A DNA stretch of 64,000 bases from an uncultured Alphaproteobacteria bacterium (lineage in GTDB: Bacteria > Pseudomonadota > Alphaproteobacteria > Rs-D84). The notes beneath the pieces were generated by a model, which was given only the letters and a program-made list of their open reading frames with translations, did no database searches and had not been told where the DNA came from. The stretch is taken from NCBI GenBank assembly GCA_944389345.1, contig CALXMA010000003.1, forward strand, positions 53,093 through 117,092, given 5' to 3'. Positions 46,701-54,137 of the stretch are shown here, piece by piece (within the stretch, counting starts at the first letter, position 1; each line of letters starts with the position of its first letter). Position numbers and translations under genes: made by a program.

Positions 46701-47523
46701 TATCACGAAATGTATATTGTCCCATATACCCATTAGCAAACGAAGAATACCCGTGCATTATCAACAAATAATTCTGCAACGGAACCAAAATACCATCTGT
46801 CAAATAATTAGTCTGGGTAATCTGTGGCGCGTCTTCTTCGTCATCTGCCGGCTCTGTTTTAACACCGGGACGAAAATAGTTAAAATCGGCCGCGCGAATA
46901 CCACCAACCGACGGGTCCCACTGGGCCAAATTATTTTGGTATGCGCCTGTGCTGTATGCAATCGCACCACTGGCATCGAAATACGCGGGCCCAACCGGAA
47001 TTTCATCTGATTCCGTTGTTGGGGTTTCCTGGCCACTGTCACCACCACCACCCGGTCTTTCGTCATTACTGCCCCCGGCACCGTTTTCATTACCCGGATC
47101 CAACCAATCCGTCAATAAAAACAGCCCCCCTACAACAACGGCGGCACCCGCCGCCGCCAAAGAAATAGTCTGGGCGGACGATAATCCGCTGAACAATCCA
47201 CCACTGTCTTCGGGTTTTGTTTGCGATTCATATCGCTTAATCTGTCGGTCGCAATCAGACGCATCGGCACCATACATTTGCAAAATCTGGGCCGCACGAA
47301 TATCGTTATTCATTAATGCCGTACAAACCAAAGACAACCCCGTGCTGTCCACATAGTTAACATCGGCACCCGCATTAATTAAATTTTGCACCTGTTGAAT
47401 ATCGGCATTCTTTGCCGCGGACAACAACTGTGCGGCAACCATAAAGTCATTCCCACCCGTTTCTGCATACGCACCAAACGGCACCAGAAACAACACAAAT
47501 AACAATAACCGAATAAACTTCAT
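43729..47523 (-). CDS. Autotransporter with ankyrin-like N-terminus and degenerate subtilase-like passenger
   Basis: 1264 residues. Signal peptide ~1-20. Residues ~28-105 look like two or three ankyrin repeats (A-D-V-N-Y-V-D-S-T-G-L-S ... A-A-Q-I-L-Q-M-Y-G-A-D-A). A hydrophobic segment (~118-142) and a Gly-rich linker follow. Near residues 740-790, G-P-T-A-E-M-A-V-A-S-A-A-G-A-V-T-A-L-K resembles the subtilase S-M-A-A-P region, but the catalytic Ser is not there, nor is a clear Asp or His motif. The C-terminal ~300 residues form the beta-barrel (ends R-L-G-I). It is probably a non-proteolytic surface protein derived from S8 autotransporters. Confidence 0.82.
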   Translation of the reverse strand: MKFIRLLLFVLFLVPFGAYAETGGNDFMVAAQLLSAAKNADIQQVQNLINAGADVNYVDSTGLSLVCTALMNNDIRAAQILQMYGADASDCDRQIKRYESQTKPEDSGGLFSGLSSAQTISLAAAGAAVVVGGLFLLTDWLDPGNENGAGGSNDERPGGGGDSGQETPTTESDEIPVGPAYFDASGAIAYSTGAYQNNLAQWDPSVGGIRAADFNYFRPGVKTEPADDEEDAPQITQTNYLTDGILVPLQNYLLIMHGYSSFANGYMGQYTFRDSSRNPVKVENLTGGGQPIRTALITANGVNPSGSAGRTADGILWATSTSVSADPSSVDKYANYNNPSGGNLGAEIAGFDLSGSGTAMNPFANVMDNALAKIVAGWEADERAYGDLYGFAPNSQLEIYRTGNGKGWVDVKNPTDGAVVGTVSDDSVAGTVNSIDSGDTITFNGKTYTISSALDNAGVTNPTITINGTTYKLGAGSSLLKGTCTSDTPEDCEGVSDIAIYKGTDGFYYFNTTGGDTVDAVYVLSGNKLYVQKELKDVDIKTFETLYTMPRNYEIGTSGNRINGLASIAVATLNPKSRDIDYMNTDGVESYISLVGNKYNAFINLVNNYYEKDSSSTTDSQGFYANEFFSTYKPYGNTVSGMLPILVMPAGEFEYGIGEGKTTTVLDATFENYAPLIYENLEHHFMTVVAVQHATGTSAADSIADYGNGTDEDFGPLYLSAWDKSDDVRYMSRKCGIAGMGLNGMDPWCFSAAGPTAEMAVASAAGAVTALKGAFPYMSNEDIFILMALTADGPYLGTDDAGNAFTKDSLVAYLQTMYKLPPDYHADALTGQDYLDAFADVYGYGMINLERAMTPGNKIYYYDGNTIKGANGNAYWRMASGTMFRASSVFGGTKSVSAPFFDVVESLDGEISLPRVWENEFSLGADSRRALYMGDVLGEFKTRRDTTNRIQFGNFGFSLNTSEKLYSDYLGGLDDMRLDYTSGDWTFATGFQRHFTDGASRFDGMSNPILGLASNVLTSDVAYRMGAWTFGARAYSGAITDETMLDTDPTISAQYMPARLGLVQGAQSDVAWRGKHFGFSTAVGVMHENNTVLGAMSDGLLDMGNGDTMYVDSEFTYSPTDYLSFKLRSTFARTTTDATGQFIMGMSDIDSNAFGFGIDAGNFSFSVAQPLAVSRGVLTYPYAEYEIVNNGNGDYDLNIVDTHIEDLDLAPHHREVRFTGAYRHNFGEFTDGAIGFIYRVNPNNTDAFGNESVFMMKMTHRLGI

Positions 47524-47601
47524 TAAAAATTCTCTCTGTACGGGTTATTCTAACACACATACGAATTATATGTCCAGAAAAATTATACTATAAAAAAACG
47601 A

Positions 47602-47623
47602 AACGGGGGTGCGAACACCCCCG
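47602..47623 (-). terminator. Intrinsic terminator of the 225-residue gene
   Basis: Minus-strand CGGGGGTG-TTCG-CACCCCCG, with a T run a few bases later. Confidence 0.8.
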
Positions 47624-47654
47624 GGGCTAAAAAAAATGAAAAAACTAAATTTTA

Positions 47655-48332
47655 TTATCTTGTACGCACATAACGTTTAACAACAACCTTGCGCACCTGT
47701 ACACAGGCAGAACTGGACGTACGCGGTTGTTCTTTTAACGCCTGAATTGCGGCCGCCAAAGAATCAACACGAGCGCTGTTATCGCCATTAATGGTCACAT
47801 CGCCACCATTATTAACAACGATATTACCATCATTTACCGCGCCATTACCCAACGTAATATTTGTTACGCCCGCGCAATCATTAGAATTTCCAACAATGAT
47901 ATTTTTGTTGTTTCTGGATTGCGGTTGCAAATTAATCGTTGTGTTGTTGCGATTGTTGCCTTCTTCGCACACGACAAAAACTGTATCGCGTGGTGCGCGC
48001 TTAACAGCCGGCGCCACATTGCGTTTTTTCGACTTCACAGGCTGTTTTTTCTTGCTGTTTTCGCAATCTTCCAAGCCCTGTTTGTAAAACGCGGTTGAAT
48101 CACGATAGGTCGCCAAAGAATCACGATACATACCCAAAGAATCGCGCAGATTCTTGTTTTCAACCTTGACACTGTCTATCACGTTTCTGACACCAACCAA
48201 AGTGTTGTGCACTTCGTTCAAATCAATGTCTTGATTACCGCCGTTGCCATTGCAAGATCTAGCCAAACAAATTACGGCTATAACCCCAACAACAGAGGTG
48301 CCACCAACGGCCAAAATTCTTTTCCAGTTCAT
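47655..48332 (-). CDS. Membrane-anchored hypothetical protein with coiled coil and Asn-rich domain
   Basis: 225 residues, not recognised. One N-terminal membrane helix (~6-24) followed by a coiled coil (~38-90, repeated R-D-S-L), a basic stretch (K-S-K-K-R-N), an Asn-rich segment (~125-185) that may fold as short beta-helix rungs, and a basic C-terminus. It probably faces the periplasm from the inner membrane. Single gene beside the ankyrin autotransporter, same strand. Confidence 0.75.
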   Translation of the reverse strand: MNWKRILAVGGTSVVGVIAVICLARSCNGNGGNQDIDLNEVHNTLVGVRNVIDSVKVENKNLRDSLGMYRDSLATYRDSTAFYKQGLEDCENSKKKQPVKSKKRNVAPAVKRAPRDTVFVVCEEGNNRNNTTINLQPQSRNNKNIIVGNSNDCAGVTNITLGNGAVNDGNIVVNNGGDVTINGDNSARVDSLAAAIQALKEQPRTSSSACVQVRKVVVKRYVRTR

Positions 48333-48437
48333 ATTAAATCCCTTTGTTTACAACCATAATATAGGACAAACTTTTACTTTTGTCAACCACAAACAAATAA
48401 ATCAATATCGACACGTAATATAAACGGTATTTTCACT

Positions 48438-48466
48438 TTGCAGACATCTTGATTTTTTGATATACT
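48438..48466 (+). promoter_or_regulatory. Promoter of the 48.5-53.6 kb envelope operon
   Basis: TTGCAG, 17-base spacer, TATACT, 16 bases before the ATG. Confidence 0.65.
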
Positions 48467-48482
48467 TTTATGAAAGAGAGAA

Positions 48483-49352
48483 ATGAACAAAAATATCCTG
48501 ATTTTTATTTTATGTTTAATGGTGTGCCCTGGCCTGGCATGGTCTGCGACCTGTTCCCAGATTAACCTGACCCGATGCCTGGATTCCGTATGCGCGATAA
48601 ACATATCGTCCAATCCGGCCGCGCGGTGCCAGTATTGTGGAACATCGAACGCGGGTACACCCCCTGCTAATTCCGGCATGCGCAGTTTGTCTTTGGGTGC
48701 ATCCGCCCGCTATACCATCAGTGAAGACGAACTGGAAGACGCCCCGACCGACCCGGGTCAACGTTATGTTTGGGCGACACGCAAATGTATTGAAAAAATA
48801 GACGGCTGTACCCCGGACGACGTGTCTGATGTATACGACGAATTAATCGAACAGTCATGTCGCAGTGCGGGCATTTCGGCCAAGATGAACGAAACAATTT
48901 CCACCGCAAACCGCCAAACGGCGACGGCGTCTTCGTGTTTGACACAAATCCGCGCGTGTATGGTGGACGAAAAGCGTTGCACCGCGAATTACAGTGCATG
49001 CGAAAATGATGCGGATTTTGACAGGAACTTTTCAGAATGTGGGGTTTCGGCAACTGATTGCGACGAATACTTGTCTGAAATCAGGACATCCATAATGTCT
49101 TCACGCGATACGGCGATTGCGAACGCGGACGCGTTATTAGACGCAATTGTTCACAATTACCGACTGGCCCGCGAACAACAATTGGCCAGTGCACAAAACG
49201 CGTGTCGCGATAATTCTGCGCTGGAATCATGTATCGAAACGATTTGTGAACGCAGTATGCCGAACAAGTGTGGCGTCGGATATGATTCTGAACGTGCCAC
49301 GGCCAGATTACTGTGCGGATTTTACGAAACGGCATGCGAAACATTGAATTAA
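48483..49352 (+). CDS. Secreted cysteine-rich hypothetical protein
   Basis: 289 residues. Signal peptide ~1-22 (L-A-W-S-A). About 22 cysteines spaced in C-x6-11-C pairs such as C-L-T-Q-I-R-A-C-M and C-T-A-N-Y-S-A-C-E, similar in style to the CMDxFC family but without its motif. GAGAGA precedes the ATG. It is first in a three-gene run (48483-53584) with gaps of 20 and six bases, so the three proteins probably act together in the envelope. Function unknown. Confidence 0.8.
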   Translation: MNKNILIFILCLMVCPGLAWSATCSQINLTRCLDSVCAINISSNPAARCQYCGTSNAGTPPANSGMRSLSLGASARYTISEDELEDAPTDPGQRYVWATRKCIEKIDGCTPDDVSDVYDELIEQSCRSAGISAKMNETISTANRQTATASSCLTQIRACMVDEKRCTANYSACENDADFDRNFSECGVSATDCDEYLSEIRTSIMSSRDTAIANADALLDAIVHNYRLAREQQLASAQNACRDNSALESCIETICERSMPNKCGVGYDSERATARLLCGFYETACETLN

Positions 49353-49372
49353 CGGGAACGGCAAAAAAATAT

Positions 49373-51079
49373 ATGAAAAACACAAACAAAAACATTTGCC
49401 AATCGAAACATATTTTATACGGTACGGTATGCACGGCCGTGATTGCCCTGTACGCCTCTGTGTCGGTGGGTGCATCCGTGGTCCAGCGCAGTACGGCAAA
49501 CGCAACGACAACGACATCATCTGGGACGTCACGCCCAACGGTTGCGACACGCACAAATATAACGGGCCGTATGCCGTTCACAACAATCAGCCAATCAACC
49601 ACATCGACATCAGAATCTGAATCGGACACCGAACCGGAACCAGAACCTGAACCGACGCCTGATGCAGAACCCACAGAAGTTATTGAAAATAAATCATTAC
49701 AATTTGACGCAATCTTGTCTGGCGCATCAACATCTGACACAGATACGTCTTCGGACGCATTGGCGGAAATGATACGACAACAGCGTGCGGAACTGGATGC
49801 CCGTGATGCAATTGACACGGCCACATCCGCGGCCCAGAACGCCACTGCGCGTGGCCAGAACGCATGCGACATGGGTCTGCGCCAATGTATGCAAAACGAA
49901 TGTGGCACGGACTTTACAGAATGCCGTGGTGACACTGACACCACGTGGGGCAACAAAATGGACAAATGTCGTATGAAAGTTGAATGTACGGGTGAAGAAT
50001 ACCGTATGTTTGCGGCCGAAATCAAGGCCGACCGCGACATGAATGCGCGCCTGATGGATTATAATGCGATTATAGATTGCGGAAATCAGTACAATGATTG
50101 CATTATGACGGAATGCGGTGTCGATTTTGGAAAATGCCTGGGCAAAACCGCGGGCGATTACGCAATTGCGCGTTGCAAAACAATTGCGGACAACTGTACC
50201 GAACAGGACAGTGGCCTGGCATCACGCGCGATGCAGGTTATGGCCAACCTGCGTGTTGACGCCGAAGAACAAGTATATAGCGACGAAGAACGCCTGTACG
50301 AATTACGCGACAAAATGGAAAACACATGCACATCGTTGGGCGCAATGTTTGACGAACGCACATTCAGTTGCGTCTATACCATCAGTTTTTATGCCGGCGA
50401 AGATTCCACACTGTACGCATCGAAAAAGGCATACGCCGGCGATGTGTTCGATTGCACACCAAATTGGTTTGGCATAGACATCACAACATTTATGGAAAAT
50501 GCGTACCGCCTGACCCGGTCCCAGACATCTGCATCATCTGCGTTAATGGGTTCTGGTTTGGGTGTTGGTGTCGGCGCATTAACATCTGGTGCAATTGACC
50601 GCGCCCTGGACCGCAGTCGTGCCGAAAACGCACTGCAAGACGCGAAAAAAGAACACCAAGAAAATTATGGCACCGCCCCGACCGGCGCAACGAACCCGGG
50701 CACAACAAACACCAATAACGAAAACAAGACTGGTGAACCGGACGCATTACCGTCCCAGGCGCCCAAGGACACACCCACATCAACCACACCACAAGCATCG
50801 AACCCGGGCACAACAAACACCAATAACGAAAACAAGACTGGTGAACCGGACGCATTACCGTCCCAGGCGCCCAAGGACACACCCACATCAACCACACCAC
50901 AAGCATCGAACCCGGCATCAACCCAAACCCCCAGCGGTACGGGCGAAAATACTGGTGGCGGTTCTGGTGGTAATGCGGGCGGAAATTCTGGCGATAACAC
51001 TGGCGGAAACACGGGTGGCGCCAGTGGTGGCGAACAGCGCAACGTGACATCGCGTTCTACAACGACAATAAACGAATAA
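49373..51079 (+). CDS. Secreted cysteine-rich protein with glycine zipper and tandem Pro/Thr repeats
   Basis: 568 residues from the ATG at 49373, which gives a long signal peptide (~1-35, V-S-V-G-A); earlier in-frame starts lie inside the upstream gene. Order: Thr/Ser/Arg low complexity, E-P-E-P-E-P repeat (~85-100), cysteine-rich helical part with C-x6-C pairs (C-G-N-Q-Y-N-D-C), a glycine-zipper segment (G-S-G-L-G-V-G-V-G-A-L-T-S-G) near residue 400, two identical 36-residue Pro/Thr/Asn repeats, and a Gly/Asn-rich tail. Likely a surface or envelope protein; function unknown. Confidence 0.8.
   Translation: MKNTNKNICQSKHILYGTVCTAVIALYASVSVGASVVQRSTANATTTTSSGTSRPTVATRTNITGRMPFTTISQSTTSTSESESDTEPEPEPEPTPDAEPTEVIENKSLQFDAILSGASTSDTDTSSDALAEMIRQQRAELDARDAIDTATSAAQNATARGQNACDMGLRQCMQNECGTDFTECRGDTDTTWGNKMDKCRMKVECTGEEYRMFAAEIKADRDMNARLMDYNAIIDCGNQYNDCIMTECGVDFGKCLGKTAGDYAIARCKTIADNCTEQDSGLASRAMQVMANLRVDAEEQVYSDEERLYELRDKMENTCTSLGAMFDERTFSCVYTISFYAGEDSTLYASKKAYAGDVFDCTPNWFGIDITTFMENAYRLTRSQTSASSALMGSGLGVGVGALTSGAIDRALDRSRAENALQDAKKEHQENYGTAPTGATNPGTTNTNNENKTGEPDALPSQAPKDTPTSTTPQASNPGTTNTNNENKTGEPDALPSQAPKDTPTSTTPQASNPASTQTPSGTGENTGGGSGGNAGGNSGDNTGGNTGGASGGEQRNVTSRSTTTINE
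50693..50908 (+). repeat. Exact 108-bp tandem duplication inside a coding region
   Basis: Two identical copies (50693-50800 and 50801-50908), each coding for 36 residues in frame. A third copy starts at 50909 and soon diverges. The lack of differences points to recent duplication or ongoing copy-number change. Confidence 0.93.
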
Positions 51080-51085
51080 AAGCAA

Positions 51086-53584
51086 ATGAATAAATATCTG
51101 ATTGGATTTTTGGCATTATTCTTTACGGCACCTGCAATGGCGACGACTTTTTCTGGCACGGTGTACGACCCAACGACCAAAGAATCTGTTATTGGCGCCA
51201 ACGTCCGTATTACACGTGATGGCAAGACCACTGATCTGGGCGGTACTATAACAGACCTGGACGGGAAATTTACATTAAACATTGACGCGGACCTGGTATT
51301 ACCAACAGATAAATTGACCATATCTTATATAGGATACGAAACCCAAAATCTGGACCCATATAACCTGCCAGATGTTATATATTTGAAAGAATCCAGTACA
51401 GTTCTGGACGAAATTAGCATAATCGCATGCGCGTCCAAACCCGACGACAATATCCAGCGTCTGGTATGGGACGTATCATTACACAAATGTATTCCGACCG
51501 CATGCACATCTGAACGATATGAATTATCAAACCCGCGCACCGTCAGTGTGAACACCGTTGGTACCCCATACATTTGCACGGATACATCCGAAGAAGACGG
51601 CCCATGTGAAGATTTTTGCCAAGAATCCGACGACAAATGTACCAGCATCACTATTGGTGATGCATGCGTTGACCGTGTTGGTACCGACTGTAAAGACACA
51701 CTGTCCGATCCAAATGTGTCCAAGGCGAAATATAAATGGGCAAACGGGACACTGATATGCGAAATAAAAAAATGTACAGACGGATACCTGCCTAATGACG
51801 ATGGCACGGCATGCATCCCCAGCGAGGGCCCATGTACAGACGCCCAAATTGCGGAAATAGAACACGCGACCCAGGGTGAATTAAAGAACGGTGTATGCCA
51901 GGCCACAGCATGCGATGCGGGCTTTGAAGTGTCCGATGGTAAATGCGTCGCCATATCTGGCAATTGCGATCCTATGCCCGAAAACGCCGTATCGGCACAT
52001 CGCGAATGGAATGCCACCGCCGGGGCCGAGGTTTGCATAATCGACAAATGCGCCGATGGTTATACACGCAGTCCGGACAAACTGTCATGTGCCAAACCAA
52101 AACTTAGCGAAGAAGATTCCCAAAAGCAAATCGCGGAATTACAGAAAAACGCCGACGAAATGCGTAAACGCGAACAATCCACCGCCAACAAATTACTGGG
52201 CGCGGCGGGCATTGGCGCCGTTGGTATTGGCGGTATGCAATTGGCATCGGCCGCCGCCGAACAAAACGCGGACGCCGACGCGGTGGCAGATATGTCTGCA
52301 TACCTGGCAACATTCCGTTGCGATTACGGCGCGGGTCGCAATATTGCGGGTGGCGAATATAATATAACACTGCCTGGGGCAAATGTTCTGTTGCCATTAT
52401 ACAACGAATACACAACATTGGCGGCCAGTTTGAAAACCCGCAAAGAATCCCTGGGGATGGCACCGGGCATAGAATCCGTTGAAATTCTGGATGCGGCGAC
52501 ATCGGGTCTGTACGATAACGAAGCATTGGGAATCACGGACGGCGCGTACACATCATTATCGCGTGCATTAATGAACCCCACCGGTGCGGACGCCGTCGCC
52601 TGGGCCCAGCAAGAGGCCGACACCGCCCAACAATTGCAAACGGGCGCAATTACCGCCGGGGCTGGTGCATTGGTTGGCATATTGGGTAACGCCGCAATAA
52701 ACGAAATTGGCAAAAATCGCCCCCAAGAAAACAGTGCAAACATCTTGGCTAAATACCAAGGGTTAAAGAAACTGGAATTTGACATTCAACAATTACCTGC
52801 CACTGCCCTGCAATGCCCATCTGGTTCAACCGGCACATACCCAGATTGCAAATGCACGGATGAAAAACAGGCGTACAATATGAATAACAACGAATGCGCC
52901 CCGTGCCCTGGTGACAAGGTTGCGACCGGCGACGGAAAAACCTGTGGCTGTCCAGACGGCAAAATTCCGGGCGATAACGACACGTGTATCGACGCCACGC
53001 CAAGCGTTGTTATCCAATGCGACGCAAACGACGAAAATATGCGCGTTGACGCAACAACCGGCGAATGCACATGCCAAAACGGATACCAAGAAACACCTGA
53101 TGGCAAAAATTGCGAATGTCCATCGGGCACCCACCAGATAAAAGATGGTCTGTGCGTTAAAATCACAGTCCAGGTAACGGTTGCACCCGAACGCGCGGTA
53201 TTACAATCGTCCAACTTGTTCGATTTGAACAAATCCGACCTGAAAACCGCGGCATATTTGGCAATTGGTGAATTCGCGGGCCAGGTAAAAAGTTCCCAGG
53301 GAACGAATACCAACTATTGCATACATGTTGCCGGCCACACGGATAAAACGGGAACCGATGCAATAAACGACCCATTATCGGTCAAACGTGCCGACGCGGT
53401 CAAAAACGCACTGATATCTGCGGGCATTCCATCAGAAAACATCAAATCTGGTGGTTTTGGTTCCAAGTATTGCCAAAAATCTGGCAACCAACAGAATTGT
53501 CGTGTGGTTATAATCGACCTGGACAGCACGAAAAAATGTGACACCACACCATTGGAATGGACCGAAACGATTGCATGTCCATAA
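51086..53584 (+). CDS. OmpA-domain envelope protein with carboxypeptidase-regulatory-like N-terminal domain
   Basis: 832 residues. Signal peptide ~1-19 (A-M-A). Residues ~20-105 match the carboxypeptidase-regulatory-like beta-sandwich common at the N-terminus of Bacteroidetes outer-membrane proteins (V-I-G-A-N-V ... D-L-D-G-K-F-T-L ... I-S-Y-I-G-Y-E-T). Cysteine-rich EGF-like modules (~110-340), a coiled coil, two glycine-zipper segments, more cysteine modules (~575-690) and a C-terminal OmpA domain with G-H-T-D and K-R-A-D-A-V follow. It should bind peptidoglycan from the outer side. Last gene of the three-gene run; terminator follows. Confidence 0.87.
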   Translation: MNKYLIGFLALFFTAPAMATTFSGTVYDPTTKESVIGANVRITRDGKTTDLGGTITDLDGKFTLNIDADLVLPTDKLTISYIGYETQNLDPYNLPDVIYLKESSTVLDEISIIACASKPDDNIQRLVWDVSLHKCIPTACTSERYELSNPRTVSVNTVGTPYICTDTSEEDGPCEDFCQESDDKCTSITIGDACVDRVGTDCKDTLSDPNVSKAKYKWANGTLICEIKKCTDGYLPNDDGTACIPSEGPCTDAQIAEIEHATQGELKNGVCQATACDAGFEVSDGKCVAISGNCDPMPENAVSAHREWNATAGAEVCIIDKCADGYTRSPDKLSCAKPKLSEEDSQKQIAELQKNADEMRKREQSTANKLLGAAGIGAVGIGGMQLASAAAEQNADADAVADMSAYLATFRCDYGAGRNIAGGEYNITLPGANVLLPLYNEYTTLAASLKTRKESLGMAPGIESVEILDAATSGLYDNEALGITDGAYTSLSRALMNPTGADAVAWAQQEADTAQQLQTGAITAGAGALVGILGNAAINEIGKNRPQENSANILAKYQGLKKLEFDIQQLPATALQCPSGSTGTYPDCKCTDEKQAYNMNNNECAPCPGDKVATGDGKTCGCPDGKIPGDNDTCIDATPSVVIQCDANDENMRVDATTGECTCQNGYQETPDGKNCECPSGTHQIKDGLCVKITVQVTVAPERAVLQSSNLFDLNKSDLKTAAYLAIGEFAGQVKSSQGTNTNYCIHVAGHTDKTGTDAINDPLSVKRADAVKNALISAGIPSENIKSGGFGSKYCQKSGNQQNCRVVIIDLDSTKKCDTTPLEWTETIACP

Positions 53585-53654
53585 TAAAAACATTCAACAA
53601 ATACATATCTATGATAAAGAACGTTGAATCAGAATACCCCCGCGTTTATCGCGC

Positions 53655-53678
53655 ATCCCCGCCACGGCGGGGATTTTT
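53655..53678 (+). terminator. Intrinsic terminator of the envelope operon
   Basis: ATCCCCGCC/GGCGGGGAT hairpin with a T run. Confidence 0.9.
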
Positions 53679-53689
53679 ATATCGTACGT

Positions 53690-54107
53690 CCGCCCCAATA
53701 TGATAGTATGATACATACACAACCACATAATCTACACCGTCTGCTGTACGACGCACGTCGCAAAATTGTGCGGGTGCGGTTGTTGTCATTTACCCCCATC
53801 CGCGTTATCATTATAAGGCGCATACATTACGGCAATTTATTAAATGAACTGCACCCAAAACAACCCGCGCATCCATTACGAACACATAAATCAATTCAAC
53901 GCGTGGCGATTGCATCAATTTTGTTGCGCAACACCATAAATAAAACAACAGATTTTGGTTGCCTGCATTTCTCACTTGCGCCGGGGGATTTATTGCACCG
54001 TTGCCGTATTCCACACACCAAAATCCCCACAATTTTTTTCATGTTCTTTCAATAATGGCAACATAACAACCAATGGGTAATCAGCCGGAATCAATAACAT
54101 CAGCCAA
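53690..54107. other. Unassigned stretch of about 420 bases
   Basis: Between the convergent terminators at 53678 and 54108. Short open frames exist on both strands, but their composition does not look coding and none has a good ribosome site. No tRNA, terminator or repeat was recognised. A degraded gene or an unrecognised RNA is possible. Confidence 0.4.
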
Positions 54108-54134
54108 TAAAAAACCGCCCAAATGGACGGTTTT
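54108..54134 (-). terminator. Intrinsic terminator of the 707-residue gene
   Basis: Minus-strand ACCGTCC-ATTT-GGGCGGT followed by six T. Confidence 0.88.
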
Positions 54135-54137
54135 ATT

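Noticed and set aside
53624..54055. A 143-residue plus-strand protein
   Set aside because: It runs through the terminator at 53655-53678 and has no ribosome site or coding-like composition.
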